This document shows, in pieces, positions 40,555 through 50,598 of a stretch of 64,000 bases of DNA; the stretch's first letter is position 1; each line of letters opens with the position of its first letter. The notes below the pieces were generated by a model. That model saw nothing but the letters and a program-made list of their open reading frames with translations, was not told the DNA's origin and made no database searches. A program made the position numbers and the translations under genes. The stretch is from contig NC_063020.1 in assembly GCF_020509005.1 (NCBI RefSeq), positions 3,224,001-3,288,000 on the forward strand, read 5' to 3'. This DNA comes from Fulvia fulva (Eukaryota; Ascomycota; Dothideomycetes; Mycosphaerellales; Mycosphaerellaceae).

Positions 40555-43500
40555 TTACAACGTCTCCCACCCACCTGGGTTAATATCCGCCTCCAACTTT
40601 CTGCTAATAACGCTAGGCACCATATGCCCCAACCAAACCTCCCTCAACAACTTATCGTACCTCCTCTGGTTCAAGAACAATTGATGATGCCTCCTCAGCG
40701 TCGGATCCGGCTCCCCATGCCGATCCAGATACGGCGCATGCGCAAAACTCCCCGTTCCCGGCCCATGGCAGAACAGCACCATACACTTGCGGATATTGAT
40801 GAAGATGCCCGTCTTGAGGCCATGCTTCCGCATATGTTGGTAGCAACCGCCGAGGTTCTTCTCAACCATGCAGCACACTGCTTGTGAGCAGAAGATTTCA
40901 CCACAGAGGAGACACACAGCTGGGTCTTGGACTTCTTTACCGGTCGTAGGGCAGCGGCATTTTATGGCGGCTTCGGTGAGGGTGTCGTAGTTCTTTGGTA
41001 GGCCGACGAGTTCGTAGATGGCGGGGTGGGGGGTTCGGATGATGCCTCTGCCTTGATCTTCTACGTGATGTGCTTGTTCGATCCAGCGGTCCGTAATTTC
41101 ACGGAGGTTATGGCCGGACTTGTCTTCGGCGAGGTACAGGCCGCAGAGATCGTCGATGGAATTGATATGGAGGAGGGATGTGAGGCGGTCGATTTCGGGG
41201 GCAGAGGGGTCGATGTTGTAGGGACATTCGAAATCCAGGCCGTAGCGGACGACCATGAGGACAGCGCATTTGCGGAGGAACGCAAGGGCGTATTTCTCAA
41301 CCAGTTGTCGTAGATCTACGAGGCGCTGTAACCCGAATCTGTTCAAACCTGGGCCCCAATTGGTCCTGGAGACTGCATCGATGAAACGTCTGTCGGGTAG
41401 TGCCTCAGCAGGTTTCGGTACGAAAGGCTGGTTGGCGAAAAATGGTCGAAGCACGAATAAAACTTTGACGATCTCAGCCCAGTAACACAATTGCATGATG
41501 GAGTTGGCCTCTGCGACATTCGGTCCGAGAAGTGCAAGCCAGTCTGCGAAGAACAGGAAGATGTCGTCCTGGAAGAGCAGTTTCGAGTTCAGCCTGAAGC
41601 TGTGGTCCTCAAGATCATGATCGTAATCGCGGCCATTGCCAATCAATTGTGCCATCGCCAAGTCTCTTCTGCGGATAGTTTCTTTGGCAATCGTACTGGA
41701 GCCCGAACGAAGCATGTTGACAGCTAAATGGCTCTCGATCGTCTCCGACAGTATACGCAGATGCGTCAAATTCTGCTCCGAGAAGTCCGAGACCAGCGAC
41801 GTGGCGAGCGGATCATTGCCCATGCCACGATGCGAAATCTCAAAGGCAGTGATTGTCATACCAAGAGCGCGAGACAAGGCTACTGTAGGATTGTCGTTCC
41901 TCAACACGCCGTCATCGACGGGGATGAGCTTGTTAGCCTTGATGGAATCTTCGCAGCGCCGATATGCGCTCAGCAGATCGCTGAATCGCAGCATCTCTGC
42001 TGAATGGGATATGATCTCTGACTGGGCGGCTGTAGCGGCGTTGTTGCCATAATTCAGGCCGAATAGTCTTGACAGGGTGTGGCCTCTCCTCAGAGGATAG
42101 CGTGCTTGTGTTGGGCTCACGGGCGATGTGGTGTTGTCCAGTGATAGATCGTTGAAGTTCTGGATAAGAGTCGGTGCAAACATGCTGGTCACGTATTGCG
42201 CCGCACGGTCAGAGTATATCTCGCTCACTTGCTGGTGATGTTGCATCGCAGTTGATGCAGCGTTGAGGAATGAGTAGTCCACAGGATAGTCCTCGTGCAC
42301 GCTTGCAAGCCAGTCAGACAAGTTTTTGGCTGCGTGCACTTCGTGCTCAGGCGTGCAGTTCTTCTCTTTCCAGACGATAGGCAGGAAAGTGTTGCCGAGC
42401 GCCTTGCACAAAGGACATATAAACTCCTTCAGATCGATCCTCTCTGGATGCTTTCTGGCGATTTGTGAGCCGTGACGTCGCGATGTAGCAGCAAGGTATT
42501 GTTCGAAGCAGTTGTAGTGCATTATGTGGCCACAGCTCGTTGAGACTGGACCTTTGTTTCCACCTGACTGATGTGGGAAGCCCTTGGAAAGGCCTTGTCT
42601 CTCGACGGTTGTGGCTTTGCCATCAGGTCCGATGCGCTGTACGTCACGTTTGTTATCGCCAGCGACGCCAAAGGGCCGTATATTATCAGCCGAACGGTCC
42701 AGGCTGGGTGGGATCCTAAAGACCTCATCAAGATAGTCTGGATCCTCTACGGGCGTTGTGCGAAGTATGTTGCTGTCTCCGAAGAAGGCGAACGTGCCAT
42801 ACAAGCGATTCTCATCAGTCTCTTCCTGGCACAAGATACACGTGCCAGTGGGAAAGCTCCAAGTCTTGCGATGCTCAACTTTCTCAGGCTCTTCGGTGAT
42901 GGACATGTCGTCTTCGAAGTCATCGAGCTCGTCACCAAAGGCCATGCCTTGGTTCTGCAGAAAGTTGTTCTGTTGTTCCTTCATCTTCGCCATAACCTTG
43001 GCTTGACGAGCCAGCGCCTCCTGCTTCTTGCGCTCCTTGTCTTCCAGCGAAAGAGAAGCGGGAGAGCTGCTGTCTCCACGATCTAGCATGGCACCTAGAG
43101 CTCCAATTGCAGACAACTTTTCAGGGTGTCGCATTTGCATCTTGCGCAAGACGTTTTTTATCGCGGGATGGCAGGCTGTGTAGTCGTCCATGACGCCGAC
43201 ACTCAACAGCAGTGATACAAGCGTGGTCGCAGTCTCATGTGGTATGAAGCTGTTCGCTGCGAAGTTGCATGTCACTGAGGACGCCAGCTTGACAAATCCA
43301 TCCTCTGCGCCGCTTCTGTCTTCGACTACAGCCAGAAGGATCAAATGCAGCACCATATGGAGGAATGTCTCAACCCTCGTGACCTGCACCTTGGGTGCTG
43401 CTTCTTTGACATGAAGCGCAAATTGCAGTGCTGATGCAGCCAACTGTACGAAAAGTGGTGTGTTCGTGAATGCTGCCAAATGCGTAAACATGCCGCTCTC

Positions 43501-46500
43501 GATAGGTTCCAAGCGCGTTTCGTAGACGATATCTTCCACCTTCTTGCCAGTCTTGCGGGCAGTGTACTTCCTGTAGACATTTTCTGCCTCTTCGCGTTGG
43601 TTTCGCGTGTAGTGTGCGAAGAAAGGATCCACCAGCTCGATGTATTCGGGCTTGAGCTCAAATGTGCCAGTATCTTGCAAGCCCTCTGGTGCACGATAGT
43701 TGGTCATGCATTCGAGCACGCGTTGAAAGTCATCCGACTCGCCAACTTTCTCCGTGACTCGCTGGTTCAGCTCGCTGAATGATAGTGGCTTGAAGCAAAG
43801 CGAATGCGCGATATCATGCTGGAGCATTCTCGCGTGTTGCTCTTCCGAGCCAAGGTGTGGCTGTAGATTGCCTCGTTCAGATAATGCTATTACCAGCAGA
43901 TGGAAGAAGTCTTCAAAGACATCTAGTTGTTGAGATTCTTCGTAGCCGGGCACGATTTGGTAATCGCCTAAGATCCAGTCGTCCATCTGGAAACGATCAA
44001 TCATCTGAGCAAGGAATCTCTCGCCAGGAAGCTCATCGTCAGCGCCACACAATACGAGACCTGCCTGGACCATGAGGATGTCACGCTGATATCCCACGTC
44101 GCGATGTGAGACGCTTTTGTATGTATGAGCTTGGTGACGAAGAGTGATGCCGTTTCTGACCCACATGCCAGCCTTCATCTGTGCAAGCCATGCACAGACA
44201 CGGAGAGGATGTTCGAAGATGGCGCTCAATAGCTCGTCCCCGGTGAGACTGCTAGGTGCTGCACCACCCTTGGGAGTAGCATTCCAGGGATCCCTGAGAT
44301 CGGCAGGTGAGAAGCACAGTAGTGAGCGCATCTCGTCTCTGCTCATACCCTTCGCGTTCTCAATGAGCCAGGATAGTAGGTAGTGCAGAGGGTGGTGAAA
44401 ACTCATCGGCTCTGACTGCACGGCATGACGAGGTACACTATACTTCTTGCCATCGTGCACTAGAGGACCGATTTGATGCCAGGCCAGGTCATCCTTGAGT
44501 TCGGCAGTGGCGAAGCGCTTGCGCTCATACCCAAACGAGTTGATCATAGTGACCTGTGCTACATTTCGAACAGCACGCTGCAGGCTTGCGTTCCCATCGT
44601 CGAACTTGTGATGGGGTTCGAAGGAGACGGCCACTTGTTTGCAGAGCTTGTTGATCTCCTTGACGATCATGCTGGCACTAATCCAAGTATCCGACTCGTA
44701 CTCGATATGTTCACCAGTAGCTCGCACATTCGGGCAGACGCCCTGGTGCAGCTTGACCAGGTCCAGGAACTGCAAAAGATATCGTGGTTCGTAGCGCATG
44801 CGATAATGAATGAACTCAGACTGAAAGAGCCATCGAAGATCCAAGAAGAAATGGAACATTCTTCGATTCGTGACCGCGCCTGCGTCGAAGGCCAAGGTAG
44901 CCTGCGGATTGATATCCTGTGGGAAGCCAACCTGTCTGGTCGTGATAAACGAGTAGAGGATCGCCATCAGGTTCGTCAAGAAGTTTCCTCGCTCCACGAC
45001 CTCCTGTGTGATAGTCGGCGTTGTCAGCATTTGCACGCTCAAGTTGATGATTGAGTGGTCCGGCTCGCGGTCCGCAATGAGATAAAGCTGCGCCAGCGTA
45101 GTGTACAGCCCAGCAAAGCGCAAGCCTAGGATGCGCTTGAAGTGTGGAATGGTCACCACTGTCGTGATGTACAGGTGTCGCAGGTGTATTCGTAAAGTCT
45201 TCCAGAGCCGTAAGTCGTAGAGTATCAACCAGTCCAATCGTACCCGCTGCCACAGATCTTCGCATGGCTCGCTTGGTCTGGGTGCTTTGTAGCCGTCTGG
45301 CTTCTCCAGCCAGTGCTTGCTTGGGCGTGTCAGTCTAGTGAATCGCGCTTTTGGCGTAGCAGGCACCCTCGGATATGGATCACGTCTTGCCGGGGGTTGG
45401 TGTTCGTTGTTCTCGCGCTCGTCGCTGTCCTGCGGTGTGAAAATTGTGCGTCTCTCGCCTCTAGGCGGCGGTGGTGCAGGAGGCGGATAGCCTGCTATCG
45501 TTGCCTCGCCCAATTCGTCGTTCTCTTCCATGATGTCTATGTCCATGTCCGCTGCGTCGAGACTGTTGGTAGCAGCTTCTGATGCGCGTCTCAGGTCTCC
45601 CACTTCCACGTCCATGTCATCAGGACCCTCGGCCACTTCCATGTAGAATTCGTCGCCTTCCTCTTCTTCATCCTCTTCATTATCATTATCTTCATTATCG
45701 TCCTCGTCATCATCCATGGGATCTTGGATCTCGACCTCCAGTCGAACTACATTAGCAGCGGCGCGAAGGGGTTGCAGCAGTGCTCTATACTTTCGCTGTG
45801 TCTTCTCGTTCTCATCCTGTTCATGGTCATCGATGCCGTCTCTGCCGATGTCCTTGTTGGTTGTTATACTGCTCTCGCGCCAGGGCTTCAGCAGCTCTTC
45901 GCACACAATGTTGCGCAACAGGTATGGCTCGTTGCCCACCGAACAACCAGCAATGTCAGATATCCAGTGGATGATGATGGCACATTGTTCTTCTCGGAAA
46001 ATGTCTCTTGCCGATCTGATCGTCACTGTCACCTTGAGCTGTTCGATGATCTCGGCCATTCGTAGTAGCTCTTCCAGGTCTCTCGAGTAGTGGACAATGC
46101 TCCGCCCAACATCGTTGACTTCCATAGCTTTCTGAAAGCCGAACCTCTTCGTATTGGAGCAAGCTCTCGCGACTTGGTTCTGCACATCGTCCACAGTATG
46201 TTTCTCATCATTCCACAGCACCAAACAGTATTCGAGATTCTGCTCTTGCTGTTCATCCCCGTAGACGCCCTCAAGTCTGCTTTCTCTTTCATCCCGCAAG
46301 ATGCTCGTCTGACTCTTTGGCATCCGCAGCTGCTCGGGCGAGCACGAGAAGACGTCGCACAGGTAATCCACGCACCGGGCGATGGTCATCCGAATGGCTT
46401 CCACAAGATCTGGTGGTAGAGCACTCCCCAGGCTACCCACAGACGCCTTCTGCTTGCCGTGTACGTTTCCACCTTGAGCCTCCTCGTTCACATCAGCGGT

Positions 46501-46965
46501 ATGTATGCTGCACTTCACATCTCTCTTCCACGCTTCCCGATCCCCGCAGTCGCAGCAGCCACTGTTGCCGGGACTGACTGAAATGAGCACGCCATGGCCC
46601 TCATGGTCACTACTCTCGAAGCACTTGGCACAGAGCACACAGGTGTCATCGGCTGCACATGTCTTGCAGTGATATGTGCTCTCTCCATTCTTGAAGATGT
46701 GCCCGCACGCTGTTCCCTTTGCAGCGGGGGTGTATTCTGCTCCTTCTATCGCCCCTTGTGCATCACTGAGCGACCATGGCTTCGATCTGTCAGGTGGAGG
46801 GCCGTCTGGAAAGAAGAGGCGGAGGTAGTCCTGTCGCTGGGCTGCAAGAGACTTGAAGAGGATCTGCCGGAGATCACAATTCGCAGAGTGTGTAAACCGG
46901 TTGTCGAAGTTGGCGGGCTGTGCTGCGAGATGATTGGCGAGTTGTTCTTCTGGAGAGCTTTGCAT
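40555..46965 (-). CDS. UBR1: N-recognin E3 ubiquitin ligase UBR1, 2136 aa
   Basis: E3 ligase of the Arg/N-degron pathway. Single exon, ATG at 46965. UBR box at 84-156 with the zinc cysteines and histidines (GTACGHIF, YHCKTCAADDTCVLCAKCF, GCCDCGD), which binds basic N-terminal residues. A ClpS-like segment (YCLVLWNDEKHTVDDVQNQV, near 245) binds bulky hydrophobic N-termini. A very acidic run (DDDEDDNEDNDNEEDEEEE) follows near 415. The RING-H2 finger is in the C-terminal half (CILCQEE ... TSCGHIMHYNCFEQYL ... FICPLCKALGN), with the large insert typical of Ubr1. The C-terminal cap has further Cys/His (CLLCGEIFCSQAVCCM) and ends INPGGWETL. Size and order match yeast Ubr1 (about 1950 aa). Confidence 0.96.
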   Translation of the reverse strand: MQSSPEEQLANHLAAQPANFDNRFTHSANCDLRQILFKSLAAQRQDYLRLFFPDGPPPDRSKPWSLSDAQGAIEGAEYTPAAKGTACGHIFKNGESTYHCKTCAADDTCVLCAKCFESSDHEGHGVLISVSPGNSGCCDCGDREAWKRDVKCSIHTADVNEEAQGGNVHGKQKASVGSLGSALPPDLVEAIRMTIARCVDYLCDVFSCSPEQLRMPKSQTSILRDERESRLEGVYGDEQQEQNLEYCLVLWNDEKHTVDDVQNQVARACSNTKRFGFQKAMEVNDVGRSIVHYSRDLEELLRMAEIIEQLKVTVTIRSARDIFREEQCAIIIHWISDIAGCSVGNEPYLLRNIVCEELLKPWRESSITTNKDIGRDGIDDHEQDENEKTQRKYRALLQPLRAAANVVRLEVEIQDPMDDDEDDNEDNDNEEDEEEEGDEFYMEVAEGPDDMDVEVGDLRRASEAATNSLDAADMDIDIMEENDELGEATIAGYPPPAPPPPRGERRTIFTPQDSDERENNEHQPPARRDPYPRVPATPKARFTRLTRPSKHWLEKPDGYKAPRPSEPCEDLWQRVRLDWLILYDLRLWKTLRIHLRHLYITTVVTIPHFKRILGLRFAGLYTTLAQLYLIADREPDHSIINLSVQMLTTPTITQEVVERGNFLTNLMAILYSFITTRQVGFPQDINPQATLAFDAGAVTNRRMFHFFLDLRWLFQSEFIHYRMRYEPRYLLQFLDLVKLHQGVCPNVRATGEHIEYESDTWISASMIVKEINKLCKQVAVSFEPHHKFDDGNASLQRAVRNVAQVTMINSFGYERKRFATAELKDDLAWHQIGPLVHDGKKYSVPRHAVQSEPMSFHHPLHYLLSWLIENAKGMSRDEMRSLLCFSPADLRDPWNATPKGGAAPSSLTGDELLSAIFEHPLRVCAWLAQMKAGMWVRNGITLRHQAHTYKSVSHRDVGYQRDILMVQAGLVLCGADDELPGERFLAQMIDRFQMDDWILGDYQIVPGYEESQQLDVFEDFFHLLVIALSERGNLQPHLGSEEQHARMLQHDIAHSLCFKPLSFSELNQRVTEKVGESDDFQRVLECMTNYRAPEGLQDTGTFELKPEYIELVDPFFAHYTRNQREEAENVYRKYTARKTGKKVEDIVYETRLEPIESGMFTHLAAFTNTPLFVQLAASALQFALHVKEAAPKVQVTRVETFLHMVLHLILLAVVEDRSGAEDGFVKLASSVTCNFAANSFIPHETATTLVSLLLSVGVMDDYTACHPAIKNVLRKMQMRHPEKLSAIGALGAMLDRGDSSSPASLSLEDKERKKQEALARQAKVMAKMKEQQNNFLQNQGMAFGDELDDFEDDMSITEEPEKVEHRKTWSFPTGTCILCQEETDENRLYGTFAFFGDSNILRTTPVEDPDYLDEVFRIPPSLDRSADNIRPFGVAGDNKRDVQRIGPDGKATTVERQGLSKGFPHQSGGNKGPVSTSCGHIMHYNCFEQYLAATSRRHGSQIARKHPERIDLKEFICPLCKALGNTFLPIVWKEKNCTPEHEVHAAKNLSDWLASVHEDYPVDYSFLNAASTAMQHHQQVSEIYSDRAAQYVTSMFAPTLIQNFNDLSLDNTTSPVSPTQARYPLRRGHTLSRLFGLNYGNNAATAAQSEIISHSAEMLRFSDLLSAYRRCEDSIKANKLIPVDDGVLRNDNPTVALSRALGMTITAFEISHRGMGNDPLATSLVSDFSEQNLTHLRILSETIESHLAVNMLRSGSSTIAKETIRRRDLAMAQLIGNGRDYDHDLEDHSFRLNSKLLFQDDIFLFFADWLALLGPNVAEANSIMQLCYWAEIVKVLFVLRPFFANQPFVPKPAEALPDRRFIDAVSRTNWGPGLNRFGLQRLVDLRQLVEKYALAFLRKCAVLMVVRYGLDFECPYNIDPSAPEIDRLTSLLHINSIDDLCGLYLAEDKSGHNLREITDRWIEQAHHVEDQGRGIIRTPHPAIYELVGLPKNYDTLTEAAIKCRCPTTGKEVQDPAVCLLCGEIFCSQAVCCMVEKNLGGCYQHMRKHGLKTGIFINIRKCMVLFCHGPGTGSFAHAPYLDRHGEPDPTLRRHHQLFLNQRRYDKLLREVWLGHMVPSVISRKLEADINPGGWETL

Positions 46966-47575
46966 TGTGTTTCTGTCGTGGGGATGGTGGCTGATGGTTC
47001 GTATCGCTCGTCCTGGTGTAAGCCCCGCTATGCGACCGTCGCCTCAGATGGTCTTCAAGAGCATGAAGTAGCAGTCATTCTCCGTCGCGTACTGACTTAT
47101 CTGTTTGCCAACTTCCCCGTCGTTCGAGAAGTCGCGTGATGTAGTGCGAGATGGTCGTGGCGGCGTGGAGCTGGTGTTTCAGCAGGCAAAGCTCCGACTT
47201 GTGCATACAGTACAACAAAGATGCGCCTGCCTCTGACGTAACAACCAGAATTAACCAGTAGCGCAAGTCAAGACGCAACTTTCACTAGACTTCATGCAAG
47301 AAGTGGAATGTCAACAGGCTGGAAATGGCAGTTTGGAGGCAAAAAGAGACCGCACGTGACGCATAATATTGAGAAACGTTCAGCTGCTTCATGGCTCGGC
47401 TTGGATATATGTTACATTCGCGGATGCTGGTCGAAGGGCAATGCCCACGCCAGGCCGCTGTGATACACCCTCTGCAAGTTCCTCTCGTGGTGTTGGACCC
47501 ATCCGACACCCCGCAAGCTTTGTGCGAATACTTCTACTGAACCTATTCCGTGCCTCCCGGCCACCATCATTTCCG
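46966..47575. other. Intergenic between UBR1 and QCR9
   Basis: 610 bp; UBR1 promoter and QCR9 3' flank. No gene recognised. Confidence 0.4.
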
Positions 47576-47944
47576 CTACTCATCGTCGTCCTCCTCGGCT
47601 TGCATATACCGCTGCTTGATGTCCTTCCATTGTCGCTAGCTGTCTGTCAGCCACTGCTCTCTTGCTGTCCTGTATGTCGGTTTAACGTACGCCCTTGTTG
47701 ATGTGGTCCCAGATCGAGTTCGATGCGGTATCAAAGGCACTACCGTCTGGTCAGTCCGGGAACTACACCATGCTACAGCTCATTCCATACATCTCGGTCG
47801 CAAAGGCTCCAGCAAAGATCGTGGTAAGGAAGACGGCGTTACGCTTGACAATGGCCCTTGTCATGCCGTGTTAGCCAATGCTTCTTCGTTTCACGTCGCG
47901 TCCGTCAGATCGTACGAGTAAAGGCCCGAGAGGATGCCAGACAT
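47576..47944 (-). CDS. QCR9: Cytochrome bc1 complex subunit 9, 67 aa, 4 exons
   Basis: Small single-helix subunit of respiratory complex III in the inner mitochondrial membrane. Exons 47944-47916, 47856-47791, 47739-47691 and 47635-47576 are separated by introns of 59, 51 and 55 nt, all GT-AG with CTAAC or CTGAC branch points. The assembled protein starts MSGILSGLYSAIVKRNAVFL, continues with the membrane helix (TTIFAGAFATEIAFDTASN), then IWDHINKGRQWKDIK and an acidic end AEEDDDE. The N-terminal KRN, the helix and the GRQWKDIK end are family hallmarks. Every exon is under 70 nt, so the gene is invisible as an open frame. Identity is firm from the protein pattern and three consistent junctions. 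Confidence 0.9.
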
Positions 47945-48253
47945 GATGAGAGAGTCGTGTGAAGATCGTGAGGAGATCGATCGGCTCGTGCCTGAGTGTG
48001 AAGAGTGCTCTGGTGTTCCTGGTGGTGCTGGTGGACAATGTTGAAGTCGAGGAGTTCAGATCGAGATCACAGCCAATCAGCTTGCGTCCGATTAGCTCCG
48101 AGGAAATTCCAAGGTTTCGCGACTCTGACTTTGGCGAGGCACAAGCACCAGGCAACATTTCCTATCACATGCGATAGTCGTACAAAAGGAGCTGCGTTTG
48201 CAGCGCAAGCAGTCTCTACTGAGTGCCGCGAATCACATCACACATCACACATC
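47945..48253. promoter_or_regulatory. Shared 309-bp region between divergent QCR9 and PYM
   Basis: QCR9 (-) and PYM (+) start codons are 309 bp apart. Both promoters must lie here; a candidate CCAAT sequence is visible near 48073 (AGCCAATCAG), the type bound by the Hap/CBF complex that controls respiratory genes. Confidence 0.5.
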
Positions 48254-48898
48254 ATGGCCGACAAGACTAACAAGTCCGGCATCAAGAAACTGTCCAATGG
48301 TGACTCTGTCATTCCCTCTTCGACACGATCAGATGGCAGCGTGAGGAAGGAGATTCGAGTCAAGCCTGGCTACCAGCCACCGGAAGATGTCGAGGTCTAT
48401 AAGAATCGCACTGCTGAAGCATGGAAGAATCGAGGCAAAGGAGGAGTGCCAGGCGCAGAGTCTGCTGGTTCAGATCCTGCTGCAGACCTAACGCAGAGTG
48501 CGGCAGCTGCGAAGAATGCGAAGAGACGAGAGGCGAGGAAGAAAGCTGCTACGGGTGGGAAGGAGGAGAGTACTGCGAATGCGACAAATGGAGAGAAGGG
48601 TGCAGATGCACCCAAGCAAGAGGAAGTTGACCCGGAGGTAGAAAAGGCGAAAGAGGCTAAGAAACTGGCGAAGAAGTTGCGACAGGCCCGAGAGCTGAAA
48701 GCCAAGAAGGATGAGGGTGCTGCTCTGCTGCCGGAGCAGTTTGCAAAGGTCATCAAGATGAGCGAGCTGATACGACAGCTTGATGCTCTTGGTTTCGACC
48801 AGGAGGGCGAGAAGAAAGACACTGGCAACACAGATGCAGAGTCCAAGCAGGAGAAGGAAGAAGGCTCGGCAAAGCAGGATGGCAGCGTTGCAGGATGA
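48254..48898 (+). CDS. PYM-type exon-junction-complex disassembly factor (Mago-binding), 214 aa
   Basis: Cytoplasmic, ribosome-linked protein that strips the Mago-Y14 core from mRNA. Single exon, ATG at 48254. The N-terminal Mago-binding domain is clear: SVIPSSTRSDGSVRKEIRVK then PGYQPPEDVEVYKNR at about residues 17-53. The middle is Lys/Glu/Ala-rich (NAKRREARKKAA), and a second conserved helix AKKLAKKLRQARELKAKKDE with LLPEQFAKVIKMSELIRQLD follows; the C-terminus is disordered. Length is usual for the family. Divergent from QCR9 and convergent with the next gene. Confidence 0.9.
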   Translation: MADKTNKSGIKKLSNGDSVIPSSTRSDGSVRKEIRVKPGYQPPEDVEVYKNRTAEAWKNRGKGGVPGAESAGSDPAADLTQSAAAAKNAKRREARKKAATGGKEESTANATNGEKGADAPKQEEVDPEVEKAKEAKKLAKKLRQARELKAKKDEGAALLPEQFAKVIKMSELIRQLDALGFDQEGEKKDTGNTDAESKQEKEEGSAKQDGSVAG

Positions 48899-48972
48899 GA
48901 CATCTCTCCGGACTACTGGAGCTCCAACAGCATCGGATTGTAGCCCATCGGTCACGTCGCCAATGACTTTTA

Positions 48973-49656
48973 CTACCGCACATCCACGACCAGCAATACC
49001 GTCCTTCCGCAAACCGTCTCGTATAGGCCATATTCTGTTTCCGTGCGAAAATTGGCTTGCTCTGACTGCACCTCCACGCTCACAGGAGGCTTTGACTGTT
49101 TTGGTGCTGGTTTTGAGGGACCTGTCGGCTGACTTGACTTTCGTCCCCAGAATGACGACCTTTTTGGTTGCGCTGGCCGCTCCGGCAGTGGCTCAACCAT
49201 TGGTAGTGGTGTAGGAACATCGCCAGCAACTGCTACCAGGGTTTGATCTCGTAGCAGATCAAGAGCCTCCTGCTGTGACCAGAACTGAGTACTATCATAT
49301 CTGCCCTCCAGCTGTATCAGGATTGGGCGGTCGTCTTCCGGAAACCCAACGAGCTGGCCTCTGCTACTGGTCTCAGCTACCGCAAGTCAGTCTCTCGAGC
49401 ATTGTACGGCTGTAAACGGAAAATCACCTTGATCGGACGGTATCAACAACATCGATGTTTTCGAGATACCGCTCTTAGCACGCTCTCTTATTGGCGGCAG
49501 TAGTCTGGAAACCAATGCCGCTACATGTTGCGATCTGGACAATGCGACTTCTTCCCTGATGCTGAAACGCTGCGCTGTCTTCATTTCTCCGTCGAGCTCG
49601 TGGTATTTATCAATAGGCTGTGAAATGGACTCATCGTAGGAAGGTGGATCGGCCAT
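48973..49656 (-). CDS. Conserved-looking unknown protein, 210 aa, 2 exons
   Basis: Exons 49656-49428 and 49376-48973; the 51-nt intron 49377-49427 (GTGATT, CTGAC branch point, GGTAG) joins LLIPSDQ to AETSSRGQLVGFPEDDRPIL in frame. It starts with a PPSYDES motif (PY/arrestin-adaptor-like), then a helix KTAQRFSIREEVALSRSQHV and SRLLPPIRERAKSGISKTSM. Exon 2 has LEGRYDSTQFWSQQEALDLL, a Pro/Lys-rich linker and ends FRTETEYGLYETVCGRTVLL. No membrane segment. I do not know the family; the end motif suggests a fungal-only protein. Convergent with PYM, 74 bp between stops. Confidence 0.75.
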
Positions 49657-50598
49657 TGTTGTATGAGGCGACGATGTTGACCAGATTGACGCTGCCGACT
49701 TATCCTGAAATGCTCGCTTCGACACGGTCTCGGCACGACACTCGGTCACTCCGGTCAAGCACGCCGCGCAGTGACGATCTGCAGGATCGATGGAAAGTTT
49801 TGAGGCAATTGTGATCAGGTGCAGGTGATTGCTTGGGCGTTTGCTGACATGTGCCTCAGTCCATTCGCAAGATACTCCAGATATCGTGCTAGTCAGCAAT
49901 AAGGTTGCGGAACCCGGATCCCTGAGGCTGTACCTCCAACAACTTACAAGTGCTGCTCCGCCTGCGAGATTTTGAGAACACTGGCGATGCTCAGGACTTC
50001 GATCAATTGCAAACGATTGCACAGCCAGACGCCAGGCAATGATGCAGCAAAACATGTCGCACAAAGAAGGGATGTCCTGTACCGAGCAACTCAGCCCTGC
50101 ACCTGAGGCCCGCCTCGCAGAGCTTCGCCCCTTCCTTTCGCGAAAGTCTTGGCCACAGATCACGCGGATACAGCAGCGCCAGGCATTATGTCTAGGCAAG
50201 AAACAGTAAGCCAATGCATTGTCGTCTATGTGCCGACTACCCACGGAGACTGCCTTGCAACCTCATGAGCGTTATACTGACCGGAGCTCACTGGTGCACA
50301 GCCAGTCTTACTGCCCACTCCCACGGCGCAGCTTCCCGTGCTATGGACAAAGCGTAAGCAGGAATGCAGGCACGTTCTTGCCTCGTGACATGTGAAAGCT
50401 ACCAGTTCGCTACTGCTTCGATGTCATATAAGGCTGCACGTTCTTTCCTCCCAGAAGCCTGCCCTTCTTGTGCATCACACAACACTGTTCGACATCACTT
50501 CGACCAGTATCTCTACCAGCTTTGAGCAGCTCAGTCATTCCGTTCATTCTTGAAGCACTTCACACTCAACACTAGTAATACCCGCATCAACCGCAACG
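49657..50598. promoter_or_regulatory. 942-bp region between the divergent unknown gene and flotillin
   Basis: Holds both promoters. The frame of the unknown gene stays open upstream to 50244, but the sequence is Cys/Trp-rich and not protein-like. The 100 bp before the flotillin ATG is CT/CA-rich, as in fungal 5' UTRs. Confidence 0.45.

Noticed and set aside
46594..47139. 181-codon + frame overlapping the UBR1 start
   Set aside because: Mostly antisense to the UBR box region; no homology pattern.
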